Shown: one piece after another, positions 25,366 to 33,874 of the stretch
How positions within the stretch are numbered: the stretch's first letter is position 1
Layout: each line of letters begins with the position of its first letter
NCBI GenBank assembly: GCA_038250835.1
Contig: JBBSBY010000006.1
Location: 10,929-74,928, forward strand
Direction of reading: 5' to 3'
Length of the DNA: 64,000 nucleotides
Source of the DNA: JBBSBY01 sp038250835
GTDB taxonomy: Bacteria > Desulfobacterota > Desulfomonilia > Desulfomonilales > Desulfomonilaceae
Notes under the pieces: generated by a model
Told to the model about the DNA's origin: nothing
The model's input: the letters and a program-made list of their open reading frames with translations, nothing else
Database searches by the model: none
Program-made: the position numbers and the translations under genes

Positions 25366-27063
25366 TTGCCTTTGAGCCGGACATTTCATAATCTTATCCG
25401 GCCCGAGGCATATCGGAACGCCCCCGAATACAGGCGGCGAGTCGAATGGCTGATGCTCCTCCGGCTTATAGTCACTACATTGGTCTTAGTGACAACCATT
25501 TTTTTTCACTTACGTGAATCCGGCGAGCTATTTGTCCACACTGTTATACCTTTATACGTGCTGATTGGGACAATCTTTGTCCTCAGCATTATATATGCCC
25601 TGGCCTTACCCCTGGTTCCCGACCTTTGGATCTTCTCATTTATCCAGGTCTTGATCGACGTACTCTACGCGACCGTTTTGATTCATTTTACCGGCGGCGC
25701 TTCCAGCGTATTTACCATTCTATATATCTTTCCTATTGTCACAGCCGGCATTTTGCACCTAAGGCGCGGGGCCATGATTGTCGCTTCTCTTGCGTGTTTG
25801 TGCTTTGGCATTCTTATAAATTTAGAATTTTACGGAGTTATTCCTCCCGCCGATTGGCCGTGGGTGAGCCCGTGGAGCAAGAATACCCCCGGTTACCTGC
25901 TCTGGGTTTTAATTGTTCACTTCACCTTTTTCTTCCTTCTCGCAATTTTGGCGAGTTCCTTATCTGAGCAGTTACAGCGGGCCAAAATCTCCCTGAATGT
26001 TACTAAAGGTCATTTCAAGAACTTGGCCGATCTTCACAGAAGCATAGTAACTTCTATTCCAAGCGGAATTATGACCGCCGACACATCCGGCAGAATTGGT
26101 TTTATCAATGAATCAGGCAGAGCATTGCTTCAGGTTTCAAGTGACAAGATCATTGGCGCACACCTGGATGAAGTTTTTCCGGTCACCCAAATTAGCGGCG
26201 ATACTACAGGACGAATACGGGAAACATTTCGAACCACTAAGGATATTTGTGGTGAAATTAGAAGCTTTGAATTATCAGTAGCCGACTTACGCGGTTTGGA
26301 CGCCATCTCCACTGGACGTCTGGTGATATTTCAAGATATCACGGAAATCCAAAAAATGGAGGATCGCGTTAAACTCAGCGAGAAGCAAGCGGCGTTTGTT
26401 CGTATAGCCGCAGGCATGGCTCATGAGATACGTAATCCTCTGGCTGCCTTGAGGGGCGCCACAGAGCTACTTACTCAGACGGGACACAGAGATTCCGGTG
26501 TAGACAAACGACTACTCGGCATTGTTATACGTGAAAGCGATCGGCTCAATAATTTGCTGGGGGATTTTCTACTCACCGTTGGTGTTCGTCAAGGATTAAA
26601 ATCAATATTGATGCTGAACGATCTTGTTGAAGACACGTTAATACTGTTTTCACAGGAGCCGACTGCCGGCAGGATTAAAATTGAAACTCGACTGAGCAAA
26701 GGGATTCAGGTTGAAGGCGATGCGCCGAAGCTCAAGCAGGCTTTGTGGAATTTATTAAACAACGCTTTAGAAGCGGATTCAGGAGTTGGCGTAATAAGAG
26801 TTACGCTGGAAAGTGATTCGAAGTCGGAATCGGCTATTTTAAAGGTTCAGGATTTTGGGCTGGGGGTAGACGCGGCAATCAAAGAGTGGATTTTCGAGCC
26901 TTTTACCACGACTAAAGAAAAGGGGACGGGGCTGGGCCTCGCATTGGCGCTTAGTATAGTAGAAGCTCATAATGGCGCTTTAGAGATGGACAGCACACCC
27001 GGCGCCGGGACGACATTTTCAATCAGGTTACCTCTGTCTCCGACCGAGACGGCAAGGAGATAA
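25366..27063 (+). CDS. PilS/NtrB-like membrane histidine kinase
   Basis: 565 residues from a TTG start (GGACGGA upstream). Six hydrophobic segments fill about residues 28-200, then a PAS domain (about 225-330) and a kinase core: His353 in GMAHEIRNPLA, NLLNNALEAD, DFGLGV and GTGLGLALAL. The multi-helix sensor plus PAS and the NtrB-type H box are the PilS pattern. The cognate regulator starts 2 nt after its stop. PilS-PilR controls pilin transcription with sigma-54; whether that is the target here is inferred, supported only by pilMNOP elsewhere in the window. Confidence 0.9.
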   Translation: MPLSRTFHNLIRPEAYRNAPEYRRRVEWLMLLRLIVTTLVLVTTIFFHLRESGELFVHTVIPLYVLIGTIFVLSIIYALALPLVPDLWIFSFIQVLIDVLYATVLIHFTGGASSVFTILYIFPIVTAGILHLRRGAMIVASLACLCFGILINLEFYGVIPPADWPWVSPWSKNTPGYLLWVLIVHFTFFFLLAILASSLSEQLQRAKISLNVTKGHFKNLADLHRSIVTSIPSGIMTADTSGRIGFINESGRALLQVSSDKIIGAHLDEVFPVTQISGDTTGRIRETFRTTKDICGEIRSFELSVADLRGLDAISTGRLVIFQDITEIQKMEDRVKLSEKQAAFVRIAAGMAHEIRNPLAALRGATELLTQTGHRDSGVDKRLLGIVIRESDRLNNLLGDFLLTVGVRQGLKSILMLNDLVEDTLILFSQEPTAGRIKIETRLSKGIQVEGDAPKLKQALWNLLNNALEADSGVGVIRVTLESDSKSESAILKVQDFGLGVDAAIKEWIFEPFTTTKEKGTGLGLALALSIVEAHNGALEMDSTPGAGTTFSIRLPLSPTETARR

Positions 27064-27064
27064 T

Positions 27065-28453
27065 ATGGGCGAACGCATACTCGTGGTGGATGACGAACCT
27101 AGTATGCTGGAATTTTTGGAGATAATGCTTAGCGAGGATGGGTACGAGGTAAGCGCCGGCGCCACCGGAGAACAGGGCCTGAAGCTGTACAAGTCTTGTG
27201 AACCGCACCTGGTGCTCACAGATGTGAAAATGCCCGGTATGAGCGGTTTAGACCTAATCCGGGAGATCAGGGCGATTGATCCGGCCACTCCCATTATCGC
27301 AATAACCGCGTACGCTTCTGCAGACGATGCGCTTCGGGCCGTCCGGGAAGGCGCATACGATTACCTCTCCAAACCCTTCCAAATTGATGATTTGAGAATT
27401 GTGATTCGCAATGCGCTTGAGACTCGCCGTTTACGCAAGGAAAATTTAGAACTCAAAACATCAAAAGAAAACAAACGGAAGTTGGGTGGGATAGTCGGCA
27501 AGTCCCCCCAGATGCTCGATATTTATAATCTGATTACTCAGATAGCGCCGTCTAAGGCCGGCGTGCTGCTCCTGGGCGAATCCGGCACCGGAAAAGAGCT
27601 CATAGCAAAGGCCGTTCATTACAACTCGCCTCGAGCGAACAAGCCGTTCATAACCGTAAATTGCTCGGCAATACCTGAAACTTTACTTGAATCGGAGATG
27701 TTCGGCCATGCCAAGGGCTCCTTCACAGGGGCTATTAACCATAAACCTGGTCTTGTGGAAGCGGCTCATTCAGGGACATTGTTCTTGGATGAGATTGGCG
27801 AGATCCCCCTGTCGGTTCAGGCAAAAATCCTACGTTTTCTACAGGAGAGAGAATTCAGAAGGGTAGGCGACAACGAGGACCGTAAGGTCGATGTTCGGGT
27901 TATTGCGGCTACCAACAAACGACTTGAGCAGGAAATGGAAAATGGCGCTTTCCGTGAGGATTTATACTATAGGTTGAATGTTATTCGTATAAAGGTGCCC
28001 CCACTTCGCGAACGTGAAGAGGATGTACCTGTACTAATAGATCATTTTCTCCGGAGATTCAGTAAGGAGCAGGGCAAGAAGATCTTAAAGGTTTCATCCC
28101 TCGCTATGAGAGTCCTTTGCAATTACGGATATCCTGGAAATGTTAGAGAACTTGAAAATATAATAGAACGGTGTGTAACTCTTGAACAATCCGATCAAAT
28201 TACGGCCGAAAATTTGCCGCCAAAGCTGACTGAACGGTGCGTTGCCGTAGCGCCGGGAGAATTTGACGTGCCGTCGGACGGTTTAGATCTGAACAGGACC
28301 TTGGAGAACATAGAGAGAAAGCTCATTATGAGAGCGCTTGAGATGACGGGTGGAAACAGAGCCAGAGCTTCAAGGTTGCTGGGAATAAGCTTTCGGTCCC
28401 TTAGATACAGATTGGTTAAACTGGGTATGGAAGCTGAAGGATCCGACACATAG
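27065..28453 (+). CDS. Sigma-54-dependent response regulator, NtrC/PilR family
   Basis: 462 residues. Receiver (1-120, Asp53 in LTDVKMPG), AAA+ sigma-54 activation domain with Walker A GESGTGKE, the sigma-54 contact loop GSFTGA, Walker B LFLDEIGE, and DLYYRLNV, then a Fis-type helix-turn-helix at the C-terminus (NRARASRLLGISFRSLRYRL). It activates transcription at -24/-12 promoters. AAGGAG is 5 nt before the ATG. Operon with the kinase ahead of it. Confidence 0.95.
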   Translation: MGERILVVDDEPSMLEFLEIMLSEDGYEVSAGATGEQGLKLYKSCEPHLVLTDVKMPGMSGLDLIREIRAIDPATPIIAITAYASADDALRAVREGAYDYLSKPFQIDDLRIVIRNALETRRLRKENLELKTSKENKRKLGGIVGKSPQMLDIYNLITQIAPSKAGVLLLGESGTGKELIAKAVHYNSPRANKPFITVNCSAIPETLLESEMFGHAKGSFTGAINHKPGLVEAAHSGTLFLDEIGEIPLSVQAKILRFLQEREFRRVGDNEDRKVDVRVIAATNKRLEQEMENGAFREDLYYRLNVIRIKVPPLREREEDVPVLIDHFLRRFSKEQGKKILKVSSLAMRVLCNYGYPGNVRELENIIERCVTLEQSDQITAENLPPKLTERCVAVAPGEFDVPSDGLDLNRTLENIERKLIMRALEMTGGNRARASRLLGISFRSLRYRLVKLGMEAEGSDT

Positions 28454-28479
28454 GCGCCACGGGCGCTTGTGTTGTGTTT
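28454..28479 (+). terminator. Probable terminator after the NtrC-family gene
   Basis: GCGCC (28454-28458) pairs with GGCGC (28462-28466) on a 3-nt loop, followed by TTGTGTTGTGTTT. It starts 1 nt past the stop codon. The gap to the convergent merR gene has no other feature. Confidence 0.5.
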
Positions 28480-28586
28480 CCCCAAAGCAATGGTAGGTTG
28501 GTATATTTGCGTGCCGACACGAAAAAAAGGATCATGCCTACGCACAATCCCATTGTTCCCGAGTCTCTGAATGAACTGACTAAGCT

Positions 28587-29027
28587 CTATCCTTCCAAAA
28601 TGGAACGCAATTCTTTAAGTTCTTTTTTAATCTCAAGGAGAATTTCACGATAATCGGCATGTTCCATTGAAGGAGTATTAGCGTCTTTTAAAGTCATCGA
28701 ATCCGACGATTCCGATTCATCTTTGTCTTTAGCAGTCCTGGCGGGTCGTCGGTTCGCCCTCTTTTCGGCTGATGATTGTTTTTTCATTTCCTGAAGCCGC
28801 TTTTTAGCTCCGGCAATGGTAAACTTTTCATCATAAAGAAGATGTTTAATTTCGAGCAGAAGCTCCAGGTCTTTTTTGTGGTACAGACGCTGACGCGCTC
28901 GAGTCCGTGTGGGCTTAAGGATCTTGAATTCCGACTCCCAGTACCTAAGGACATATGGCTCAACGTCCAAGATTTCGCTGACTTCACCGATTTTGAAGTA
29001 CTGTTTCTCGGGAATTGCGATAGTCAT
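28587..29027 (-). CDS. MerR-family transcriptional regulator
   Basis: 146 residues from the ATG at 29027. The winged helix is at residues about 9-78 (FKIGEVSEILDVEPYVLRYWESEF), followed by a short coiled coil and a charged tail ending in another helix. There is no C-terminal ligand domain with Cys, unlike metal sensors. Genes of this kind commonly stand just after pheT (often with ihfA) in related bacteria; ihfA is absent here. The longer frame to 29081 lacks a better ribosome site. It lies 95 nt after pheT. Confidence 0.88.
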   Translation of the reverse strand: MTIAIPEKQYFKIGEVSEILDVEPYVLRYWESEFKILKPTRTRARQRLYHKKDLELLLEIKHLLYDEKFTIAGAKKRLQEMKKQSSAEKRANRRPARTAKDKDESESSDSMTLKDANTPSMEHADYREILLEIKKELKELRSILEG

Positions 29028-29122
29028 AATTCGACCACCCCTCAAATAATGAGAATCCACGCCGGTGAGCGCCAAGACCAAGAGCAGCCGCCATCAATCC
29101 ACAAAGGGAATTGAGAATACCT

Positions 29123-31525
29123 TCATTCTCGTGTGGATGCGCCGAATTGCGTAGACAACGCTTCCAAAATATGAGAATGAATTTCTTGGACTTCCTCATC
29201 GGTTAGAGTCCGATTTTCGGACTGATACCGAATCCGAAACGCCATGCTTTGACGGCCCTTCGGTATCGATTCTCCTCGATATAAATCGAATAAGTTCACG
29301 GAACTTATAATATCACGGCCCAAGTGTGAAATCAAGCGCTTAATCATAGCCCCTGAAACTTTTTCTTCAACGATGATTGATAAATCCCTTTCTATATAGG
29401 GGTAGCGCGGGATCGCCCGGAAAACTCTTTCCCCATGCGCTTTAGCGAATATTGGCTCCAGCATTACCTCACAAATATAAACAGCCTGATCCAGCTCATG
29501 ACGACGAGCATTGATTGGAGATAACTCTCCTAAGTAGCCAATATTACGGTCATTTACCCACACATCAGCCGATTTGCCAGGATGTAGAAAAGCCTTTTCC
29601 GACGGAACGTATTCCACATCGAGAATGTCAAAACCTTCAAGCAAAGTTTCAAGCGCGCCCTTAGCATCATAGAAATCTATTAACTCGTCTTTAGGTAAAT
29701 TCCAAAGAAATGGATTTCTGGACCCCACAGCCAAAAAACTCAGTTTTAAGTCTTCCTGAGGTAAATCAGCGCCGTTAATGGGTGTAAAGGTGCGACCAAT
29801 TTCATAAAGCTTCAGATTGTCGTTTCTGAAATTTGCGTTTCTTTTCATTACCGTCAATAAACCGGGAACCAAAGACGAACGCATGACTACTGCGTCTTCG
29901 GATAAAGGATTCATTAGGGCGAAACCTTCACTGCTCGATAAGTCAAACTCCCTGAAAGCCTCACTTGATATAAAGGACATGGTGATGATTTCGGTAAAAC
30001 CTGAGGTATCCATCAGCTCTGCGGATTTTCTCACCATATCGTGGCGCTGACGCGTGTGATCCGGCGCCGTGTTAAGCTTCGGCATAGTCACGGAGATATT
30101 TTGAATTCCCATCATGCGGGCAACTTCTTCCGCCATATCAACTTCACGATCCAGGTCCCAACGCCACGAAGGCGGAGAGCACATAATCGCGTCCTCCGGC
30201 CTGGATTGTTCGGTGTCGATATTCAGTCTCTCTAAGAGGCCTGCAATCTCGGCAGTTTCCAGCTTGGTTCCGAGCAGAGTGTTCACCTTATGGCTTCTCA
30301 CCGAGACCGGTTTACGCACTATCGGCGACGGGTAGCTGTCGGCAACACCTCTCGCTATGGCGCCTCGTGCATATTTCTGCATTAAAAAGGCGCACCTTGA
30401 CGCGGCCCAGAGCGATCCCTCGGGATCAACTCCACGCTCGAAACGATATGAGGCTTCCGTCGACAATCCCAAACTCTTAGAGGTTCGGCGTATACCGAAA
30501 GGCTCAAAACAGGCGCTTTCGATTAGCACATTTTGCGTAGAATCATTGATCTCGGAGTTTGCGCCTCCCATAATGCCGGCCAGCGCCACTGATCTGCGAC
30601 CGTCCATAATCATTAAAGAGTCGTTTGGCAGGGTTCGTTCAATTCCGTCCAAGGTTGTAAACAAGTCGCCGGGACGACTTCGTTTAACGACTATCTTCTG
30701 ATCCTCGAGAAGTTCGTAATCAAAAGCGTGCAGAGGTTGTCCGCATTCCAGGAGCACCAGATTGGTAACATCAACTACATTTGATATGGGACGAACTCCG
30801 GCCCTCAAAAGTTTTATTCGCGCTTCAAGGCTGGATTTGCCCAGCGAGACGCCCTCCACAAGTCTTGCGACATATCTGAGGCACAGATCCGGATCAGGCA
30901 GTTCTATACGGATCTTATGATTTATGTCGGTATTCGACTCGTGAATTTGAAACACAGGTTTTTTCCATTCAATATCGAGCAAAGCGGCTACTTCACGCGC
31001 TACCCCAAGAATGGATAAGCAGTCACCTCGGTTCGGTGTCACGGATGTTTCAAGGATGTAATCTTCGAGATAGGGCAGGGCGCTTGAAAGGGGTTTTCCC
31101 AGCGGGAGGTCTTCGTCAAAAACCAAAATACCCGATTCATCATCTCCGATGGACAATTCTTTTTCGGAACAAAGCATCCCCGGAGACGGGATGCCCTTGA
31201 TTTGTCTTTCTTCAATGCTTATACCCGAGGGCAGCTTGACTCCTAAGCCCGCAAAGGCCGTGATTTGTCCGGGAGCGACATTGGGAGCTCCGCACACCAC
31301 CGACACTTTGCGGTCGCCTAAATCAATCTTGGTGACGTGCAGTTTTGCGTCATGAGGGTGGGCGGTGACTTCCACAATTTTGGCGATCTGAATCTGAGAT
31401 AGTGTTTTGCCGAGGTGTGTTATGGCCTCAACTTCCATACCGCCCATAGTGAGAATATCGGCAATCCCTTCCGCATTTTTGTCCGTATCAACAAACTCTT
31501 TCAGCCAATTTAAGCTGACGAGCAT
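29123..31525 (-). CDS. pheT: Phenylalanyl-tRNA synthetase beta subunit
   Basis: 800 residues, normal length. N-terminal EMAP-like tRNA-binding domain (about 40-150, ending CSEKELSIGDDESGI), B3/B4 editing region (about 210-370), B5 domain (about 400-475), and the C-terminal anticodon-binding ferredoxin-like domain (about 705-800, PRYPYIERDLSIIV). It pairs with PheS to charge tRNA-Phe. GAGGTG precedes the ATG. Unlike the usual tight pheST arrangement, 408 bp separate it from pheS. Confidence 0.96.
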   Translation of the reverse strand: MLVSLNWLKEFVDTDKNAEGIADILTMGGMEVEAITHLGKTLSQIQIAKIVEVTAHPHDAKLHVTKIDLGDRKVSVVCGAPNVAPGQITAFAGLGVKLPSGISIEERQIKGIPSPGMLCSEKELSIGDDESGILVFDEDLPLGKPLSSALPYLEDYILETSVTPNRGDCLSILGVAREVAALLDIEWKKPVFQIHESNTDINHKIRIELPDPDLCLRYVARLVEGVSLGKSSLEARIKLLRAGVRPISNVVDVTNLVLLECGQPLHAFDYELLEDQKIVVKRSRPGDLFTTLDGIERTLPNDSLMIMDGRRSVALAGIMGGANSEINDSTQNVLIESACFEPFGIRRTSKSLGLSTEASYRFERGVDPEGSLWAASRCAFLMQKYARGAIARGVADSYPSPIVRKPVSVRSHKVNTLLGTKLETAEIAGLLERLNIDTEQSRPEDAIMCSPPSWRWDLDREVDMAEEVARMMGIQNISVTMPKLNTAPDHTRQRHDMVRKSAELMDTSGFTEIITMSFISSEAFREFDLSSSEGFALMNPLSEDAVVMRSSLVPGLLTVMKRNANFRNDNLKLYEIGRTFTPINGADLPQEDLKLSFLAVGSRNPFLWNLPKDELIDFYDAKGALETLLEGFDILDVEYVPSEKAFLHPGKSADVWVNDRNIGYLGELSPINARRHELDQAVYICEVMLEPIFAKAHGERVFRAIPRYPYIERDLSIIVEEKVSGAMIKRLISHLGRDIISSVNLFDLYRGESIPKGRQSMAFRIRYQSENRTLTDEEVQEIHSHILEALSTQFGASTRE

Positions 31526-31933
31526 TTTGCACCTCGTAAAACGTGTTATCTACTTGATTAGCGTCCCAATAGGAGACAGAATTAGACTGCAACGTATAGG
31601 GTTTCTCGAAGTTCTGTCGGGATCGCTCCACTTTCGTCCTCCGGCGTATGCCCCAGATCTCCTGCATGCCGGCTTGGGCCACGAATCAGTCCGGGGAAGG
31701 CGTCGGTATGGCGTTGTTAAATAAAATCACCGATTATAGTTGAAATCATCGCGGGTCGTCCAAGAAATTGATCATGTCAATTCATGATTAGTTTAGAGAT
31801 CCACGATAATCTCAAATAAAGAATGAATTTAATCGAAGAATGAATTGCCTCAGTCGTCCCGTTTGTTTGGAATTCCGGCATTCCCGGGGCGCTGATCAAA
31901 TTAGATTCAATTATCGGGTTATCCCGCCAAGGC
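31526..31933 (-). other. 408-bp gap between pheS and pheT with hairpins
   Basis: No gene was found. Two strong hairpins occur: 31561-31626 (GCGTCCC with GGGATCGC, then GACAGAA with TTCTGTC, loop 30 nt) and 31641-31672 (CCGGC plus ATGC with GCAT plus GCCGG, a 2-nt bulge). Together they could form an attenuator or a small RNA ahead of pheT. No T-box sequence was recognised. Confidence 0.5.
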
Positions 31934-32950
31934 TCAGAATTGTTCTAAGAATCTCACGTCGTTCTCGTAAAACGCTCTGATGTCGGGAATGCCGTATTTG
32001 AGCATGGCTACGCGTTCTATGCCCAACCCAAAGGCAAAACCCGTGTAAACTTCAGGATCATAATTGACAAATTTGTAAAGCTCAGGATCAACCATTCCGG
32101 CGCCTAGAATCTCCAGCCAACCTGTAAAAGAACATGTGCGACAGCCCGATCCACCGCAGATAACGCATTGAATGTCCACTTCAGCCGAAGGCTCCGTAAA
32201 CGGGAAGAAGCTCGGTCTGAATCTCAACTTCAACTTGTCGCCGAAATACTCGTTTGCAAACGCCGTCAGCACTCCCTTGAGATCCGCGAAAGAAACGCCT
32301 TGGTCAACCCACAAGCCTTCCACTTGCATGAACATTGGAGAGTGCGTTATGTCCGCGTCCCTTCTGTACACCTTACCCGGACAAATAACATGAACGGGAG
32401 GCTTCTGTTTCTCCATGGTCCTTATCTGAACAGGCGATGTGTGGGTGCGCAGAACCACGTTTTCAGAAAAGTAGAAAGTATCTTGCATGTCGCGAGCCGG
32501 ATGACCCCGGGGCAAATTAAGAGCCTCAAAATTGTAATAGTCCAGCTCCACTTCAGGGCCTTCCGCCAACTGAAACCCCAAGCCTCTGAAAACTTCAATG
32601 ATGTCGTCCGTGACCCTGTTGAGGATGTGCATTCTACCGCTAATTGAGCGTCTACCAGGAAGTGTTATATTCACAAATTCCGATGAAATCTTGGCGAGTT
32701 CAATTTTTTCCATCAGATTCACAGCCGCCGCGTCGAATTGTTCTTCGAGGTCCGCTTTTATGACATTTGCCAGTTGGCCTACTTCCGCTCGCGATTCGGC
32801 CGGTAAATCTTTCAACCCTCGCAGAATAGCGGTAAGCCGGCCTTTCCGTCCCAACACTCGGACTCTGGCGTTTGCGAGATCTTTTTCATCTAGTATTCCG
32901 GCTATTGTTTCTATTGCGGTTTGTTTCAGCTCTTGAAGCTGGTCTTTCAT
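31934..32950 (-). CDS. pheS: Phenylalanyl-tRNA synthetase alpha subunit
   Basis: 338 residues from the ATG at 32950, which has GAGG 5 nt upstream and the usual family length; the frame is open to an ATG at 33028 but those 26 residues are not family-like. An N-terminal coiled coil (1-90) leads to the class II catalytic domain: motif 2 area HTSPVQIRTM and PGKVYRRDADITHS, and motif 3 FGLGIERVAMLKYG. It makes phenylalanyl-adenylate and charges the tRNA. A CxxC pair in VICGGSGCRTCSFTG near residue 270 is a common bacterial variant. Confidence 0.96.
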   Translation of the reverse strand: MKDQLQELKQTAIETIAGILDEKDLANARVRVLGRKGRLTAILRGLKDLPAESRAEVGQLANVIKADLEEQFDAAAVNLMEKIELAKISSEFVNITLPGRRSISGRMHILNRVTDDIIEVFRGLGFQLAEGPEVELDYYNFEALNLPRGHPARDMQDTFYFSENVVLRTHTSPVQIRTMEKQKPPVHVICPGKVYRRDADITHSPMFMQVEGLWVDQGVSFADLKGVLTAFANEYFGDKLKLRFRPSFFPFTEPSAEVDIQCVICGGSGCRTCSFTGWLEILGAGMVDPELYKFVNYDPEVYTGFAFGLGIERVAMLKYGIPDIRAFYENDVRFLEQF

Positions 32951-33060
32951 TAGTGCCTCAGTATTAACGACTCTGGTATTCTGACAAAGAGTGCGAGCAC
33001 GCGAAAAAAGCGGCCCATGGGACCGCAAAAATCGTCTGCCGGCGCTTTGTATGGAAGCGA

Positions 33061-33423
33061 TTAAGCAGTGGCCAGTGCGCCTTTCGCTCGTTCGACAATA
33101 GCCGTGAATGCAGCGGGATCGGTGACCGCCAAATCGGCAAGAATTTTCCTGTCCAGCGTTATTTCGGCCTTTCTCAAACCATCAATGAGCCGATTGTACG
33201 GCAGGCCGTTTAATCGTGATCCGGCGCTGATCCTGGTGATCCAGAGTCTCCTGAAATCCCTTTTCCGGACCCTTCTGTCACGATATGCGTAACACCATGC
33301 TCTTTCTACCGTTTCCCTAGCCTGCTTGTATGTTCTGCTTCTACCACCTACAAAACCACTGGCGGCTTTCAGTATTTTTTTCTTTCTAGCCCTACTTGCG
33401 GGGCCGCTTCGCGCTCTCGGCAT
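33061..33423 (-). CDS. rplT: 50S ribosomal protein L20
   Basis: 120 residues, standard length and sequence (RKKKILKAASGFVGGRS, YAYRDRRVRKRDFRRLWI). It binds 23S rRNA early in assembly and in many bacteria represses its own operon. It starts 15 nt after rpmI. pheS follows after about 110 nt, the usual order. Confidence 0.97.
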   Translation of the reverse strand: MPRARSGPASRARKKKILKAASGFVGGRSRTYKQARETVERAWCYAYRDRRVRKRDFRRLWITRISAGSRLNGLPYNRLIDGLRKAEITLDRKILADLAVTDPAAFTAIVERAKGALATA

Positions 33424-33438
33424 GATTAACTCCTTGAA

Positions 33439-33639
33439 CTATCCATAAGGAAGAAGTTTTTTGATCTGCTTGACGTCTCTCGGATCTATGTAAGCTATAT
33501 CCCTGAGATTTCTTTTTCTTTTGGTGGACTTGCATGTAAGGATATGGCTGTGATAGGCCTTCTTCCTTTTTATTTTACCGCTTTTGAGAATAGTGAAGCG
33601 TTTTGCGGCGCCGCGATTCGATTTAAGCTTATAACTCAT
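33439..33639 (-). CDS. rpmI: 50S ribosomal protein L35
   Basis: 66 residues, basic, full length (KSNRGAAKRFTILKSGKIKRK). It heads the rpmI-rplT-pheS-pheT row. In most bacteria infC and often thrS stand just upstream; here the upstream gene is an unrelated SGNH hydrolase, so the row is split off. Upstream 235 bp hold no gene. Confidence 0.97.
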   Translation of the reverse strand: MSYKLKSNRGAAKRFTILKSGKIKRKKAYHSHILTCKSTKRKRNLRDIAYIDPRDVKQIKKLLPYG

Positions 33640-33874
33640 AACAAGGTTCTCCCGGCCTGAGAGGCGCTCCTCCCACGGCGAACAATATTAAACTTCTATT
33701 TATAACCAACTCCGTCGCATATATCAAGACCTTTTGCTTGCACATATTATTAATCCATTTCGAATCTAATTACATAATTCTCGATGGAAGATACCCTCCC
33801 TAACCCTCTCTCAGTTTTGAGGGGCTCAGAAGGGGCTCGGAACATTACCAATTTTGCCGCGTAACTGTATCGAG

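Noticed and set aside
31540..31720. T-box leader or 6S RNA between pheS and pheT.
   Set aside because: No T-box sequence and no 6S-like long duplex with a central bubble were found; only two separate hairpins.
32168..32647. A 159-codon plus-strand frame.
   Set aside because: It mirrors pheS and shows no features of its own.
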